Assembly (NCBI RefSeq): GCF_000721265.1
Contig: NZ_JOFZ01000011.1
Span: 248,001-312,000 of the forward strand
DNA: 64,000 bases
Reading direction: 5' to 3'
Origin: Streptomyces sp. NRRL F-5126
Lineage (GTDB): Bacteria; Actinomycetota; Actinomycetes; Streptomycetales; Streptomycetaceae
Shown here: piece after piece, positions 53,225 to 63,100 of the stretch
Layout: each line of letters begins with the position of its first letter
How positions within the stretch are numbered: position 1 is the stretch's first letter
Made by a program: the position numbers and the translations under genes
Notes under the pieces: generated by a model
What the model was told of the DNA's origin: nothing
Database searches by the model: none
The model's input: only the letters and a program-made list of their open reading frames with translations

Positions 53225-53914
53225 TCAGTGCTGGTAGCCGTAGACGCCGCGGACCTGGTCGCGGACCAGCCGGCCCTTCTCGAGCTCGATGACGCGCTTG
53301 CGCATCTGGTCGACGATGTTCTGGTCGTGGGTGGCCATCACCACGGTCGTGCCCGTGCGGTTGATCCGGTCGAGCAGCTTCATGATGCCGACGGACGTCT
53401 GCGGGTCGAGGTTTCCGGTCGGCTCGTCCGCGATCAGCAGCATCGGCCGGTTGACGAACGCGCGCGCGATGGCGACGCGCTGCTGCTCACCACCCGACAA
53501 CTCGCCCGGCATGCGGTCCTCCTTGCCGCCGAGCCCGACGAGATCGAGCACCTGGGGCACGGACTTGCGCGTCTCGCCGCGCGGGCGCCCGATGACCTCC
53601 TGGGCGAACGCCACGTTCTGCGCGACGGTCTTGTTCGGGAGCAGCCGGAAGTCCTGGAAGACGGTGCCGAGCTGGCGGCGCATCTGCGGCACCTTCCAGT
53701 TGGACAGGCGCGCGAGGTCCTTGCCGAGGACGTGCACCATGCCGTGGCTCGCCCGCTCCTCCCGCAGCACGAGGCGCAGGAAGGTCGACTTGCCCGAGCC
53801 GGAGGAACCGACGAGGAAGACGAACTCGCCCTTCTCGATCTCCAGCGAGACGTCCCGCAGCGCGGGACGGTTCTGTTTGGGATAGGACTTGGAGACGTTG
53901 TCGAATCGGATCAC
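53225..53914 (-). CDS. ftsE: cell-division ABC-transporter ATPase FtsE
   Basis: 229 aa from GTG 53914. It has Walker [15 protein letters not shown], the Q-loop [12 protein letters not shown], signature [15 protein letters not shown], Walker [14 protein letters not shown] and the H-loop VMATHD. Starts with [36 protein letters not shown]. It is the ATPase half of FtsEX. It is transcribed ahead of ftsX. Confidence 0.98.
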   Translation of the reverse strand: MIRFDNVSKSYPKQNRPALRDVSLEIEKGEFVFLVGSSGSGKSTFLRLVLREERASHGMVHVLGKDLARLSNWKVPQMRRQLGTVFQDFRLLPNKTVAQNVAFAQEVIGRPRGETRKSVPQVLDLVGLGGKEDRMPGELSGGEQQRVAIARAFVNRPMLLIADEPTGNLDPQTSVGIMKLLDRINRTGTTVVMATHDQNIVDQMRKRVIELEKGRLVRDQVRGVYGYQH

Positions 53915-54195
53915 GATGCACCACGGGTCGGCCGGGAGTAGGTGTGCGTGACCTTACGCGAACCGGGTATGTGCGCGCAGTCCGCGTCCTGCGTTGGCCG
54001 AATTGTCACGGATACGCCCGGCTTCCGCTCGTTCACGGACCGTACGCGGCCGTGCCAGGCACCCGGTCGGGCGCGCCGAAACGGCCGGAACCTGGCACGA
54101 TGGTAGGGGGAACGGATGCGTTTCCCTGGGCGTTGGGCGGAGAAGTAACCGGTGAGTGGTGGGCGGCTCCGCCGCGCGGTGGAGGAGGAGAGCGC
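53915..54195. other. divergent intergenic region, ftsE / zinc-ribbon gene
   Basis: 281 bp. It should contain promoters in both directions. I see no further gene; the plus-strand frame open from 53944 is GC-bias shadow upstream of the real ATG at 54196. Confidence 0.5.
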
Positions 54196-54390
54196 ATGAC
54201 CTACGACAGACTGGTGTGCGCCAACTGTGCGGGTCCTGTCAGCGAGGGCAGGTGCCCGGTGTGCAGGGCCAACCGTGAGCGGCTCCAGCAGAGCGGCCCC
54301 TTCGGCGGGCTGAGCCTGGCGGCGATCCTCACCGTGGTGGTCCTGCTGATGGCGGCGGTGGCGCTCGTGGCGGCCTACCAGCCGGCCTGA
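54196..54390 (+). CDS. small zinc-ribbon membrane protein
   Basis: 64 aa from ATG 54196, behind GGAGGAGGAGAG. An N-terminal CANCAGPVSEGRCPVCR (two CxxC pairs, a zinc-ribbon shape) is followed by LSLAAILTVVVLLMAAVALVAAYQPA, one membrane helix reaching the C-terminus. It is conserved between ftsE and prfB in Streptomyces as I remember. Function unknown. Confidence 0.8.
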   Translation: MTYDRLVCANCAGPVSEGRCPVCRANRERLQQSGPFGGLSLAAILTVVVLLMAAVALVAAYQPA

Positions 54391-54409
54391 GCGACCCGTA
54401 GAGACGGGA

Positions 54410-54446
54410 GAAGGGCCCGGGCGGCTTGTTGCCGCCCGGGCCCTTC
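54410..54446. terminator. bidirectional terminator between the zinc-ribbon and collagen-like genes
   Basis: A perfect 16-bp stem (GAAGGGCCCGGGCGGC / GCCGCCCGGGCCCTTC) with loop TTGTT. It serves two convergent genes. Confidence 0.88.
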
Positions 54447-54450
54447 CGTG

Positions 54451-55263
54451 TCACCGGTCCCGATGGTCTGCCGTGGGTCCGGCGGCCGTGTTCCGGCTCG
54501 CGAGACGCGGCAGGAAGCGGAAGCCGACGCCACCCGCGATCATGGTCGCGGCGCCGAGGATCAGGAACGTGGTGTCCCCTGACCCGGTCTCCGCGAGCTG
54601 CGACGTCCCGGCGCTCTGCTCGGCCGGCTTGTTGCCGACGCTGTCCGGGCTGGTGTTGTCGGCGCACTTGACGCTGTCGAGGTCGACGGTGCAGGTGTTG
54701 ACGCTCCCGCCGGTGGCGGCGGAGCCGCCGGTGGCGCTGGAGCCGCCGGTGGCCGACGAGGACCCGGTCGAGCCGGTGGACCCGGTGGAGCCACCGCCGG
54801 TGGCGGCGGAGCCGCCGTTGCCGTCCGTGGACGACCCGCCGTTCCCGCTGCCGTTGCTGGAACCGCCGCCGACCGCGCCGCCGTTCTGGTTCCCACCGGC
54901 GCCGTTGGTACCGGTCTCACCCGTTGTGCCGGGAGCACCGTTCGTACCGGTCTCACCCGTCGTGCCAGGAGCACCGTTCGTACCGGTCTCACCCGTCGTG
55001 CCAGGAGCACCGTTCGTACCGGTCTCACCCGTCGTCCCGGGAGCACCGTTCGTACCGGTCTCACCCGACTGCCCCTGGCTGACACCGTCGGGTCCACCCG
55101 TACCCTGCTCACCCTGCGGCAGGAATACGTTCGCCTTGACGGGGCCAACGTCCACGCCGACGCCGGCGGCCTGCGCAGCCCCCGCGGCGGTCAGCGACGC
55201 GCCGGCGACGATCACCGCGCCGGCGGCGATACGTGCCACGCGGACACGCGTCTTCTTGGTCAT
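54451..55263 (-). CDS. collagen-like, sortase-anchored (LAETG) surface protein
   Basis: 270 aa from ATG 55263. A signal peptide ([20 protein letters not shown]) is followed by about 60 residues of [12 protein letters not shown] 12-residue repeats, a collagen-like Gly-X-X pattern. Next comes a Gly/Ser/Thr/Ala-rich stretch, a two-Cys segment ([17 protein letters not shown]) and the sortase motif LAETG, then a membrane helix ([21 protein letters not shown]) and a basic tail. LAXTG is the class E sortase motif used for chaplins in Streptomyces. It is likely linked to peptidoglycan. It is convergent with the zinc-ribbon gene and downstream of prfB. Confidence 0.9.
   Translation of the reverse strand: MTKKTRVRVARIAAGAVIVAGASLTAAGAAQAAGVGVDVGPVKANVFLPQGEQGTGGPDGVSQGQSGETGTNGAPGTTGETGTNGAPGTTGETGTNGAPGTTGETGTNGAPGTTGETGTNGAGGNQNGGAVGGGSSNGSGNGGSSTDGNGGSAATGGGSTGSTGSTGSSSATGGSSATGGSAATGGSVNTCTVDLDSVKCADNTSPDSVGNKPAEQSAGTSQLAETGSGDTTFLILGAATMIAGGVGFRFLPRLASRNTAAGPTADHRDR
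54901..55067. repeat. 36-bp tandem repeats in the collagen-like gene
   Basis: Four full 36-bp units start at 54901, 54937, 54973 and 55009, plus a partial unit from 55045. Units 2 and 3 are identical; units 1 and 4 have a few changes. Each encodes 12 residues ([12 protein letters not shown] register). Their near-identity at DNA level points to recent slippage or unequal recombination. Confidence 0.95.
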
Positions 55264-55489
55264 CTGCCTGGTACCCCCAAGTAATTCAGTCGTCATGGGC
55301 GCAGCGCCCAGGGCAGCGGCCGCGGGGAGTACGCGTCTTCGCCTGTCCCCCGGTCACACGCGCCCCAGAATTACGCATGCCACGCGTCAGCTTTCCGAGT
55401 TTCCATATACGCGTCAAGGCCGTTGCGTCTGCGATGGCCGCGAATGCGTTGGTTGTCCGGGACGTCCCGACGTAATCGTGACATGAAAA

Positions 55490-55518
55490 GGAACTGCCGC
55501 TTCCGAAACGGCAGTTCC
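55490..55518 (-). terminator. Rho-independent terminator after prfB
   Basis: A perfect 10-bp stem (GGAACTGCCG / CGGCAGTTCC), 9-nt loop, followed on the minus strand by TTTTC. It lies about 20 bp past the prfB stop. Confidence 0.9.
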
Positions 55519-55539
55519 CTTGTCGACAAAGCGTGAGTT

Positions 55540-56646
55540 CTAGTTCTCCTGCTGCTTGCGCCAGCGAATTCCTGATTCCAGGAAGCCGTCGATCTCGCCG
55601 TCGAGCACGGCCTGCGGGTTGCCCACCTCGTGGCTCGTGCGCAGGTCCTTGACCATCTGGTACGGGTGCAGGACGTACGAACGCATCTGGTTGCCCCAGG
55701 AGTTGCCGCCGTCGCCCTTGAGCGCGTCCATCTTGGCCTGCTCCTCCTGGCGGCGGCGTTCGAGGAGTTTCGCCTGGAGGACGTTCATCGCGCTCGCCTT
55801 GTTCTGGATCTGCGAGCGCTCGTTCTGGCAGGAGACGACGATTCCCGTCGGGATGTGCGTGATGCGCACGGCGGAGTCCGTGGTGTTGACGCCCTGGCCG
55901 CCGGGGCCCGACGCGCGGTAGACGTCCACGCGCAGTTCGGACTCGTCGATCTCGACGTGGTCGCTCTGCTCGACGACGGGCAGCACCTCGACGCCCGCGA
56001 ACGACGTCTGGCGGCGGCCCTGGTTGTCGAACGGCGAGATGCGGACCAGGCGGTGCGTGCCCTGCTCCACCGAGAGCGTGCCGTACGCGTACGGGGCCTT
56101 GACGACGAACGTGGTCGACTTGATGCCGGCCTCTTCCGCGTACGAGGTCTCGTAGACCTCCGTGGCGTAGCCGTGCCGCTCCGCCCAGCGCAGGTACATG
56201 CGCTGGAGCTGCTCGGCGAAGTCCGCCGCGTCGACGCCGCCGGCCTCCGCGCGGATGTTGACGAGCGCCTCGCGCTCGTCGTACTCGCCGGACAGGAGCG
56301 TGCGGACCTCCATCTCGTCCAGCGCCTTGCGCACCGCGTCGAGCTCGGTCTCGGCCTCCGCGCGCGTATCCGCGTCGTCCTCGTCCGCCGCCAGTTCGAA
56401 GAGCACTTCGAGGTCGTCGATGCGGCCGCGCAGCGCCTCGGTCCTGCGGACCTCGGCCTGCAGGTGGGAGAGCCGGCTGGTGATCTTCTGCGCTGCCTCC
56501 GGGTCGTCCCACAGGGACGGCGCCGCGGCCTGCTCCTCGAGCACAGCGATGTCTGCCCTCTTCTTGCCGAGGTCCAGAACGGCCTCGATCGACTCCATGG
56601 TCGAGGAGAGGGACTTCAACTCTTCGGATACATCCACGACTGCCAC
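55540..56646 (-). CDS. prfB: peptide chain release factor 2
   Basis: 368 aa from GTG 56646 (protein begins [15 protein letters not shown]). It recognises UGA/UAA with the SPF tripeptide in [14 protein letters not shown] and hydrolyses peptidyl-tRNA with the GGQ in [13 protein letters not shown]. It reads straight through, so there is no E. coli-type internal UGA frameshift. Kinase genes are upstream, and the terminator lies downstream. Confidence 0.97.
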   Translation of the reverse strand: MAVVDVSEELKSLSSTMESIEAVLDLGKKRADIAVLEEQAAAPSLWDDPEAAQKITSRLSHLQAEVRRTEALRGRIDDLEVLFELAADEDDADTRAEAETELDAVRKALDEMEVRTLLSGEYDEREALVNIRAEAGGVDAADFAEQLQRMYLRWAERHGYATEVYETSYAEEAGIKSTTFVVKAPYAYGTLSVEQGTHRLVRISPFDNQGRRQTSFAGVEVLPVVEQSDHVEIDESELRVDVYRASGPGGQGVNTTDSAVRITHIPTGIVVSCQNERSQIQNKASAMNVLQAKLLERRRQEEQAKMDALKGDGGNSWGNQMRSYVLHPYQMVKDLRTSHEVGNPQAVLDGEIDGFLESGIRWRKQQEN

Positions 56647-56704
56647 GCGTCCAAGCGTAACCGCTGCCCGGCCCCCGGCTCTCCCGCCGTACTGCGGCGC
56701 AGGC

Positions 56705-57946
56705 TCAGGGCGCCGGCTGCGTGGACTGCTTCGCGTCCTGCGGGCTGGTGCCGTCGCCGACCGCGAACCAGCCGCCGAGGCCCAGCGCGACCGCGAGCAC
56801 CCCGGCCCCCACACCGAGCGTGACGCGGCGCTTGCGCACGGCGGCCGCCTTGTGGCTACGGGCCGAGCCGGGGCGCGGGCTGCCGGGCGCGCGCGGGACG
56901 CGTGCCGTGCCGCGGGCGCCGCCCGCGAGTTCGTCGGGCGCGGGCACGCGCATGCTGGTGTGGGTGTCGCGGTTGGAGTCCGGCGCCGCGCCCGGGACCA
57001 GGGCCACCGCGCCGCGCCTTCGCGGCTCGTCGCCGCCGGGGGCGGCCGTCTCCCGGGCGGTGTCCTGCCGCTCGGGCTCCTCGTGCTCGGTGCCGGGCTC
57101 GTCGACGTCGAGCGGCGGGATGCCGGCGAGCAGCGGGAGTACCTCGTGCAGCCGCGCGGCGAGCTCCGAGGCGCGCAGCCTGGAGGCGGGCGCCTTGGCC
57201 AGGCACTGGACGAGGAGCTGCCACAGCTCCTCGGGGATGCCGGGCAGCGGTACGACGGTCTCCGTGACATGCCTGCGCAGCACGGCGCCCGGGTGGCCGC
57301 CGCCGAAGGGCGTGAAGCCGGCCAGCAGCTCGTAGAGGACGGTGGCCAGCGCGTAGATGTCGACGGCGGCGCGCGGCGGCAGGCCCTCCACGATCTCGGG
57401 TGCCAGGTAGTCGGGCGTGCCGATGATGCGGGTGGTCTTGGTGCGGCTCGGGGTGTCGATGAGCTTGGCGACGCCGAAGTCCGTGATGAGCGCGGGGTGC
57501 GCGCCGCCGGGACCGAGCGGCCCCTCCATGTCGAGCAGGATGTTCTCGGGCTTCACGTCGCGGTGGACGACGCCCTTCGCGTGCGCGGCGGCGAGCCCCT
57601 CCGCGACGTCGGCGGCGATCGCGACGGCGGCCTCGGGCGCGAGGCGGCGCTCGCGGTCGAGGCGGGTGCGCAGGTCGGTGCCGCGGACGAGCCGCATGAC
57701 GAGCGCCAGGTCGTTGCCGTCGACGACGAGGTCGCGCACGGAGACCACGTGCGGGTGGTCGAGCCCGAGCAGCGCCGTGCGCTCCTGGACGAAGCGCCCG
57801 ACCAGCTCCTGGTCCGCGGCGAGGTCGTCGCGCAGCAGTTTGACGGCGACGGGGCCTTCGGGCCCCTCGCCGAGCCACACCGTGCCGGCGCTGCCGCGGC
57901 CCAAGATCTGGGTCGCGGTGTACCGGCTGCCGATATTCCGTGCCAA
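56705..57946 (-). CDS. pkaB: Ser/Thr protein kinase (PkaB-like), membrane-anchored
   Basis: 413 aa from TTG 57946, with GAGGGAGC upstream. Hanks motifs are [14 protein letters not shown] (Lys near residue 36), HRDVKPEN (Asp near 130), [16 protein letters not shown] and [15 protein letters not shown]. After the kinase domain come Ala/Pro-rich and basic stretches, then one membrane helix near residue 375-398 and a short extracytoplasmic end without PASTA repeats. The size fits the 417-aa PkaB of S. coelicolor as I remember it, beside pkaA. The symbol is by synteny and size. Confidence 0.93.
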   Translation of the reverse strand: MARNIGSRYTATQILGRGSAGTVWLGEGPEGPVAVKLLRDDLAADQELVGRFVQERTALLGLDHPHVVSVRDLVVDGNDLALVMRLVRGTDLRTRLDRERRLAPEAAVAIAADVAEGLAAAHAKGVVHRDVKPENILLDMEGPLGPGGAHPALITDFGVAKLIDTPSRTKTTRIIGTPDYLAPEIVEGLPPRAAVDIYALATVLYELLAGFTPFGGGHPGAVLRRHVTETVVPLPGIPEELWQLLVQCLAKAPASRLRASELAARLHEVLPLLAGIPPLDVDEPGTEHEEPERQDTARETAAPGGDEPRRRGAVALVPGAAPDSNRDTHTSMRVPAPDELAGGARGTARVPRAPGSPRPGSARSHKAAAVRKRRVTLGVGAGVLAVALGLGGWFAVGDGTSPQDAKQSTQPAP

Positions 57947-58153
57947 GACTGCTCCCTCAGCGGCTGGCGTTGCCCCTCGGTCGCCCCTCAAAGTACGCGG
58001 CCTTCGGGGTGTTGCGTGCCCAAGACGGCGGCAATCTTCACTTCCGGGGAGGAAATCACCCCCGATATTGTGCCGGAAATCGACATAGCTACAGAGCCGC
58101 CGCCGCCCGGGGCGCCGGGGACGCGAGGACGCCGGTGCGTCCCCGGGGCTCCG
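57947..58153. other. intergenic region between the two kinase genes
   Basis: 207 bp, both neighbours on the minus strand. AT-richer near 58010-58090. It likely holds the promoter of the PkaB-like gene. I see no small gene. Confidence 0.45.
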
Positions 58154-59797
58154 TCAGGAGCCGGAGCCTCCGCCGATGTTGGAGATCCAGTGCGAGACCG
58201 ACGAGATGCCGTTGCCGATCTCCGACCAGTAGCCCTCGCCCTGGTGGATCCAGCTCTGCAGGGGCGTCAGGTCCCAGACGAGCCAGCCGATGATCAGCAG
58301 TACCACGATCACGACCACGCAGCCCTTGAGGCAGCCGAGGCCGGGGATGTGCATCGGGTTGGCGCTGCGCCTCCTCGGCGCCCTGGGCTCCGGCTCGGGG
58401 CGGGGCGCGGGCTGCCGGGGCGGCGCGTACTGCTGCGGCTGCGGTGCGTACTGCTGCCGCGGCGGTGACTGCGGCCGGTACTGCTGCGGCTGCTGCCCGT
58501 ACTGCTGCGGGTAGGGCGCCGGAGCCTGGCGCTGGGGCGGGTAGCCGCCCTGCGGGGGCTGCTGCCTGTGCGGGCGGTGGCGCAGCGGGTCGAGGCTCGG
58601 GTCGACGGGCTGGACCTGCGTCTGCTCGTTGCGGTCGCGCGCGGCCCGCAGCTGGTTCTGCCAGGGGTGCGGGCCCTGGCGGCTCTCCTGGCCGCCTGTG
58701 GTGGGCATCACGTTGGTGGCGGCGGCCGGATCGTGGGAGCCGGGCAGGCCGGCGCCGGGCAGGACGCTGGTGGGGGCGTCGGCGCCCGTGCCGGGCAGCA
58801 CCTGGGTCGGATCGGCGGCCGAGCCGCCCGCCGGCAGGACCTGGGTGGGATCGGCGGCGCCCGGCGTGCCGGGGACGGCCGTGGGCGCCGGGTCGGGCAC
58901 GAGCAGCGACGCGACGCCGAGGGCGGCGTCCACCTGCCCGGGCGTGGCGTGCACGCCGATGCCGGGTGCGACCGTGCGCAGCGCGGTGGCCAGGTTGACG
59001 GCGCTCGGCCGCTGGTCCGGGTCCTTGCGCAGGCAGCGCTCGACGACGGTCCACAGCGGCTCGGGCACGGTGGTGGGCCTGCGGGGCTCCTCGCTCAGGT
59101 GCTTCTGGAGCACTTCGAGCGAGGTCGCGCCGGAGAACGGCGGGCGCCCGGTGAGCAGCTCGTACAGCAGGATGCCGGCGCCGTACACGTCGACGGCGGA
59201 CGTCTGCGGCCTGCCCTCGGCGGACTCGGGCGCGACGTACGCGGGCGTGCCGACGAACTCGGCGGTGCGGGTGAGCCCCGGCGAGTCCGCGAGGCGCGCG
59301 ATGCCGAAGTCGGTGAGCATCGGGTGCAGCTGCTCGCCGTCGTCCTTCAGCAGGACGTTGGCGGGCTTGAGGTCGCGGTGGACGACGCCCTGCGCGTGGC
59401 TCGCGGCGAGCGCGTCGGCGATCTGCGCGGTGAGCAGGGCGGCCGCGACCGGCGTGAACGGGCCGTTCTCGCGCAGGTAGCGGTGCAGGTCGGGGCCGTC
59501 GACGAGGTCCATCACCAGCGCGAGCAGGTCGCCCTCGACGACCAGGTCGCGCGTGCGCACGATGTTGGGGTGCGTGAGCATCAGCAGGACGGAACGTTCG
59601 CGCAGGAAGCGCATCACGACGTCCGCGTCGCTCGCGAGCTCTTCTCTCAGTACCTTGATGGCGACGGTCTCGCCCGGCTGTCCCGGCACGGCCGCCTCGG
59701 CTCCGGCGGTCTCCCGCTGCGAAGCGCGCCAGACGGTGCCCGTGGCACCGCGCCCGAGCGGTTCCTCGAGCAGGTACTTGCTGCCTACCGGCCGCAC
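58154..59797 (-). CDS. pkaA: Ser/Thr protein kinase (PkaA-like), with Gln/Pro-rich linker and C-terminal membrane anchor
   Basis: 547 aa from GTG 59797 (GGGAGCAC upstream). Kinase motifs are GRGATGTVW, TVAIKVLREE (Lys near residue 48), HRDLKPAN (Asp near 142), DFGIARL, GTPAYVAPE and DVYGAGILLYELLTG. A linker of about 160 residues has DPTQVLP repeats and a QPQQYGQQPQQY-type Gln/Pro/Tyr stretch. A membrane helix (GCVVVIVVLLIIGWLVWDL) and a short extracytoplasmic tail end the protein. The DPTQVLP Thr residues are plausible autophosphorylation or FHA-docking sites. Size fits the 543-aa PkaA of S. coelicolor as remembered. Confidence 0.93.
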   Translation of the reverse strand: MRPVGSKYLLEEPLGRGATGTVWRASQRETAGAEAAVPGQPGETVAIKVLREELASDADVVMRFLRERSVLLMLTHPNIVRTRDLVVEGDLLALVMDLVDGPDLHRYLRENGPFTPVAAALLTAQIADALAASHAQGVVHRDLKPANVLLKDDGEQLHPMLTDFGIARLADSPGLTRTAEFVGTPAYVAPESAEGRPQTSAVDVYGAGILLYELLTGRPPFSGATSLEVLQKHLSEEPRRPTTVPEPLWTVVERCLRKDPDQRPSAVNLATALRTVAPGIGVHATPGQVDAALGVASLLVPDPAPTAVPGTPGAADPTQVLPAGGSAADPTQVLPGTGADAPTSVLPGAGLPGSHDPAAATNVMPTTGGQESRQGPHPWQNQLRAARDRNEQTQVQPVDPSLDPLRHRPHRQQPPQGGYPPQRQAPAPYPQQYGQQPQQYRPQSPPRQQYAPQPQQYAPPRQPAPRPEPEPRAPRRRSANPMHIPGLGCLKGCVVVIVVLLIIGWLVWDLTPLQSWIHQGEGYWSEIGNGISSVSHWISNIGGGSGS

Positions 59798-60154
59798 GTC
59801 ATGTGCTCCCTGCTGATAGAGATCACTGCATCGTCCCGCGTTCCGGGGACTCCGGCCCACTTTAATGCCGCCGGACGGGTCACCGAGCGTCATCGCACGT
59901 GACCCTCGCGCGTGACGGCCGCGGGCCGCGTCCCGGGGAGGACGCGAGCAGCGCACGGATGGTTGCCGCCGCACGGTCCCGAGCGCGCGGGACACGATCG
60001 CAAGCAGGCATTTATGCACGCACAGCCGACCAATCAAGATCACTTGAGACCGGGGCGCGGGCGTGTTGTCAGTGGCAGGTGCGAGGATGCCCTCACGTAC
60101 CGGTCGGGCGCCGTACCCGCCGGACACCCTGTGCAGAAGGGACCGCTGACGGCT
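59798..60154. other. divergent intergenic region, kinase / FHA-FtsK
   Basis: 357 bp with no supported gene. It contains the PafBC/RecA-NDp-like promoter at 60066-60088 for the FHA-FtsK gene. The AT-richer stretch 60000-60050 (CAAGCAGGCATTTATGCACG) may contain the minus-strand kinase promoter. Confidence 0.5.
60066..60088 (+). promoter_or_regulatory. RecA-NDp / PafBC-type DNA-damage promoter
   Basis: TTGTCAGTGGC, a 6-nt spacer AGGTGC, then GAGGAT. The published LexA-independent (RecA-NDp, PafBC) motif of actinobacteria is TTGTCAGTGGC-N6-TAGggT. The first half matches exactly and the second has G for T at its first position. It is about 66 bp upstream of the FHA-FtsK ATG. Confidence 0.7.
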
Positions 60155-63100
60155 ATGCAGATCCGGCTGACCGTCCTCGCCGCGGGGCGCGCGTGCGACG
60201 TCCTCGTCACCGCGCCGGCGGGCACGGCGCTCGCGGCGGTGGCGTCCGGCCTCGTCACCTCGGTCCTCGGCCCCGACGCCCCCGGCGCGGCGGCGCTGTA
60301 CGCGGACGGTGTCCGGCTGGACGCGCAGCGTGCGGCCCTCGGCGACCCGCCGCTGGTCGACGGCGCGGTGCTGTCGCTCGGCGCGCCCGCCGCCGACGAG
60401 GGGCTCACGCGTGGGGCGCCGGCGCAGCTCAGGGTGGTGGCCGGCCCGGACGCGGGCGGGGTGCACCTGCTGCACGGCGGCCGCGTGGTGATCGGCCGCT
60501 CCGCCGAGGCGGACGTGCCCCTGGACGACCCGGACGTGTCGCGGCTGCACTGCGCTGTGACGCTCGCGGCGGACGGCGCCGTGGCGGTGGCCGACCTCGG
60601 CTCGACGAACGGCACGACGCTCGACGGGGCGCCGGTCGGCTCGTCGCGGGTCCCGCTGCCGCCGGGCGCGGCGCTGCGCCTTGGCGAGTCGACGGTGACG
60701 CTCGCCGTGGGCGAGCGGGAGGCGGCGCTGGCGACGGTCCCCGACGGCGAGGGCCACCTGCGGGTGACGCCGGGGGACGCGCGCGCGGCGGACGCCGGGG
60801 TCCATGCCGGGGCCGATCCGCGGGAGCTCGGCGGCGAGCGGCTCGGGGCCGCGCCCCGCCGCGTTCCGGCCGCCGCGCCCGGCTCCGGCCTCCCGCACGC
60901 GCCGGGCGGCACGGGGCAGGACGGCGGGCACGCGTTCGGCGGACCGCAGGCACAGGCCGGCCACGGCCACCCGGAGGGCGGCTCCTCCGGCCCGTCCCAT
61001 CCCTCCGGCCCCGCCATCGCGAGCGAGGTGCCGCATGTGCCGGGCCAGCGCGACGGCACGCAGGACGACGCGGCGTCCGGCAGGCGCCGCGGCCTGGGCG
61101 CCTGGGCACGCAGGTTCGGCGGGGGCGCGGGGCGCGGCGAGACGCATGTCGGCGTGCCGCTCCAGCGCGGCGGCGAGCGGCCCGCAGGGCGGACTCCCCT
61201 CGACTCCACGTGGCCGGACGCGGCCGAGCTGCTGCTCACCGCTCTCGCCCCGGGGCCCCGCCTGTGGGAGCGCGGCCCCTCCCATCCCCAGGCGCTGGTG
61301 GTCAGGCTGGGCACGGCGGACAGGCCAGACCGCCACGCGCCGGTGACGGTGGGACTGCTGGAGGCCGGCTCGCTTGGTCTCGCCGGGCCGCGCGCGCGTC
61401 TCGTCGGCCTCGCACGCTCCGTGGTGGCGCAGCTCGCCGCCCTGCACCCGCCGTCGGAGCTGGAGATCGCGCTGATCACGACGGATCGCGCGCTGGGCGT
61501 CGAGCAGCGGCGCGCGGACTGGGGCTGGCTCGGCTGGCTGCCGCACGCCAGGCCGGGCCACGGGCAGGACTGCAGGCTGCTTCTCGCGTACGACAGGGAG
61601 CAGGCGGCGGCCAGGGCCGCCGAGCTCAGCCGGCGGCTTGACGAGGGGCCGCTCGGCCCCGGCTGGGCGTCCGCCGAGCCCGGCGCGGTCGAGGCCGCCG
61701 CCCGGCGCCACACCGGCCAAAGGACGCTGCTCGTCGTGGACGGCGACCCCGGCTCCGCGGCGCTGCGCGAGACGACGGCGCGTCTCGCGCAGGCCGGTCC
61801 CGCGGCGGGCATCCATGTGCTGTGCCTGGCCGAGACGCCCGCCGCGTCCGCGGTCTCGTCCGTCACGGCCACCTATGACGCGGCCTGCGCGGCGTCGCTG
61901 CCGTTCCGCGAGTGCGGCGCCGTCGCGCTGCTCAGCGGGGACGTGGCGGGCGCGCTGCGGGTGCTGCGCACCGCGCCGGGGCAGCCCGTCGGCGACGGCA
62001 GGGGCACGGTCGCGGTCGTGGACGCGGTGTCGGCGGCGTGGGCCGAGCGGTTCGGGCGGGCGCTCGCGCCGCTGCGTACGACGGTCGCGGCGGCGGGCCC
62101 GCGCCCCGCCGCGGAGCTGCCGCGCACCGCCAGGCTGCTGGACGAGCTGGGCCTCGCGCGGGCCACGCCCGCGTCGCTGCTGGCCGGCTGGGCTCGGGCG
62201 GCCGACGCCGGCCAGGAGTGCGCCGTGGTGCTGGGCGCGGGGCCGCGCGGTCCCGTGGCGGCCGACCTTGTGCGCGAGGGCCCCCACCTGCTGGTCGAGG
62301 GCCCGCCCGGCAGCGGGCGCACGGAGCTGCTGCGGGCGCTCGCCGCCTCGCTCGCGGCGGGCGCGCGCCCGGACGATCTGGGTCTTCTGCTGGTCGACGG
62401 CGCGGGCGGCATGAGGGGAGAGGGCCTCGCCGCGCTCACGGAGCTGCCGCATGTGACGGAACACCTGGTGGCCTCTGATCCCGTCAGGATGCGTGCGTTC
62501 GCGCAGGCGCTCGGCGGGGAGCTCAAGCGCAGGGCCGAGCTGCTCGGCCCGCTCTCGTTCGCCCAGTGGCACGAGGCGCGGCAGGCCGGGGACGCGCGCG
62601 AGGAGCGCGGGGAGCAGCAGCCGGGCGACGCGCCCCTGTCGGCGACGCGCACGCTGCGGCTGCGCCCGGGCGGGCAGCGGCCGGGGCAGGACGTGCGGCG
62701 CGCGCCCAGCCCGTTGCCGCGGCTGGCCGTGCTCGTCGACGACCTGGACGCGCTGGCGGCTCCCGCGCTCGGCAGCCCCGGGCGCCCCGCCGCCGGATCC
62801 GTGATGCGGGCGCTCCAGGCGATCGCGCGCGACGGCGAGCGGCTGGGGGTGCACCTGCTGGCGGCGTCCGGCGCCCATGACCGCACCGCGTCCACGGAAC
62901 TGGCGCGTACGGTGCGCCTGCGCGCCGTGCTCGACGCGCCGCCGACGGCGCCCGCGCCCGAGGATCCGACGCCGGGCCGCGGCCGCCTCGTCGGTCCCGA
63001 CGGCGGCGCGACGCCCTTCCAGGCGGGCCGGGTGACGGGCCGCATCCCGCGCACGGCGACCCGGCGCCCGACGGTGGCGCCCCTGGAGTGGGAGCGGATG

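Noticed and set aside
54901..55067. Regular 36-bp repeats resembling a CRISPR array
   Set aside because: No spacers separate the units, the units are in frame within a coding gene, and no cas genes are near.
55540..56646. Programmed frameshift in prfB
   Set aside because: The frame is continuous from GTG 56646 with no in-frame early TGA, unlike the E. coli gene.
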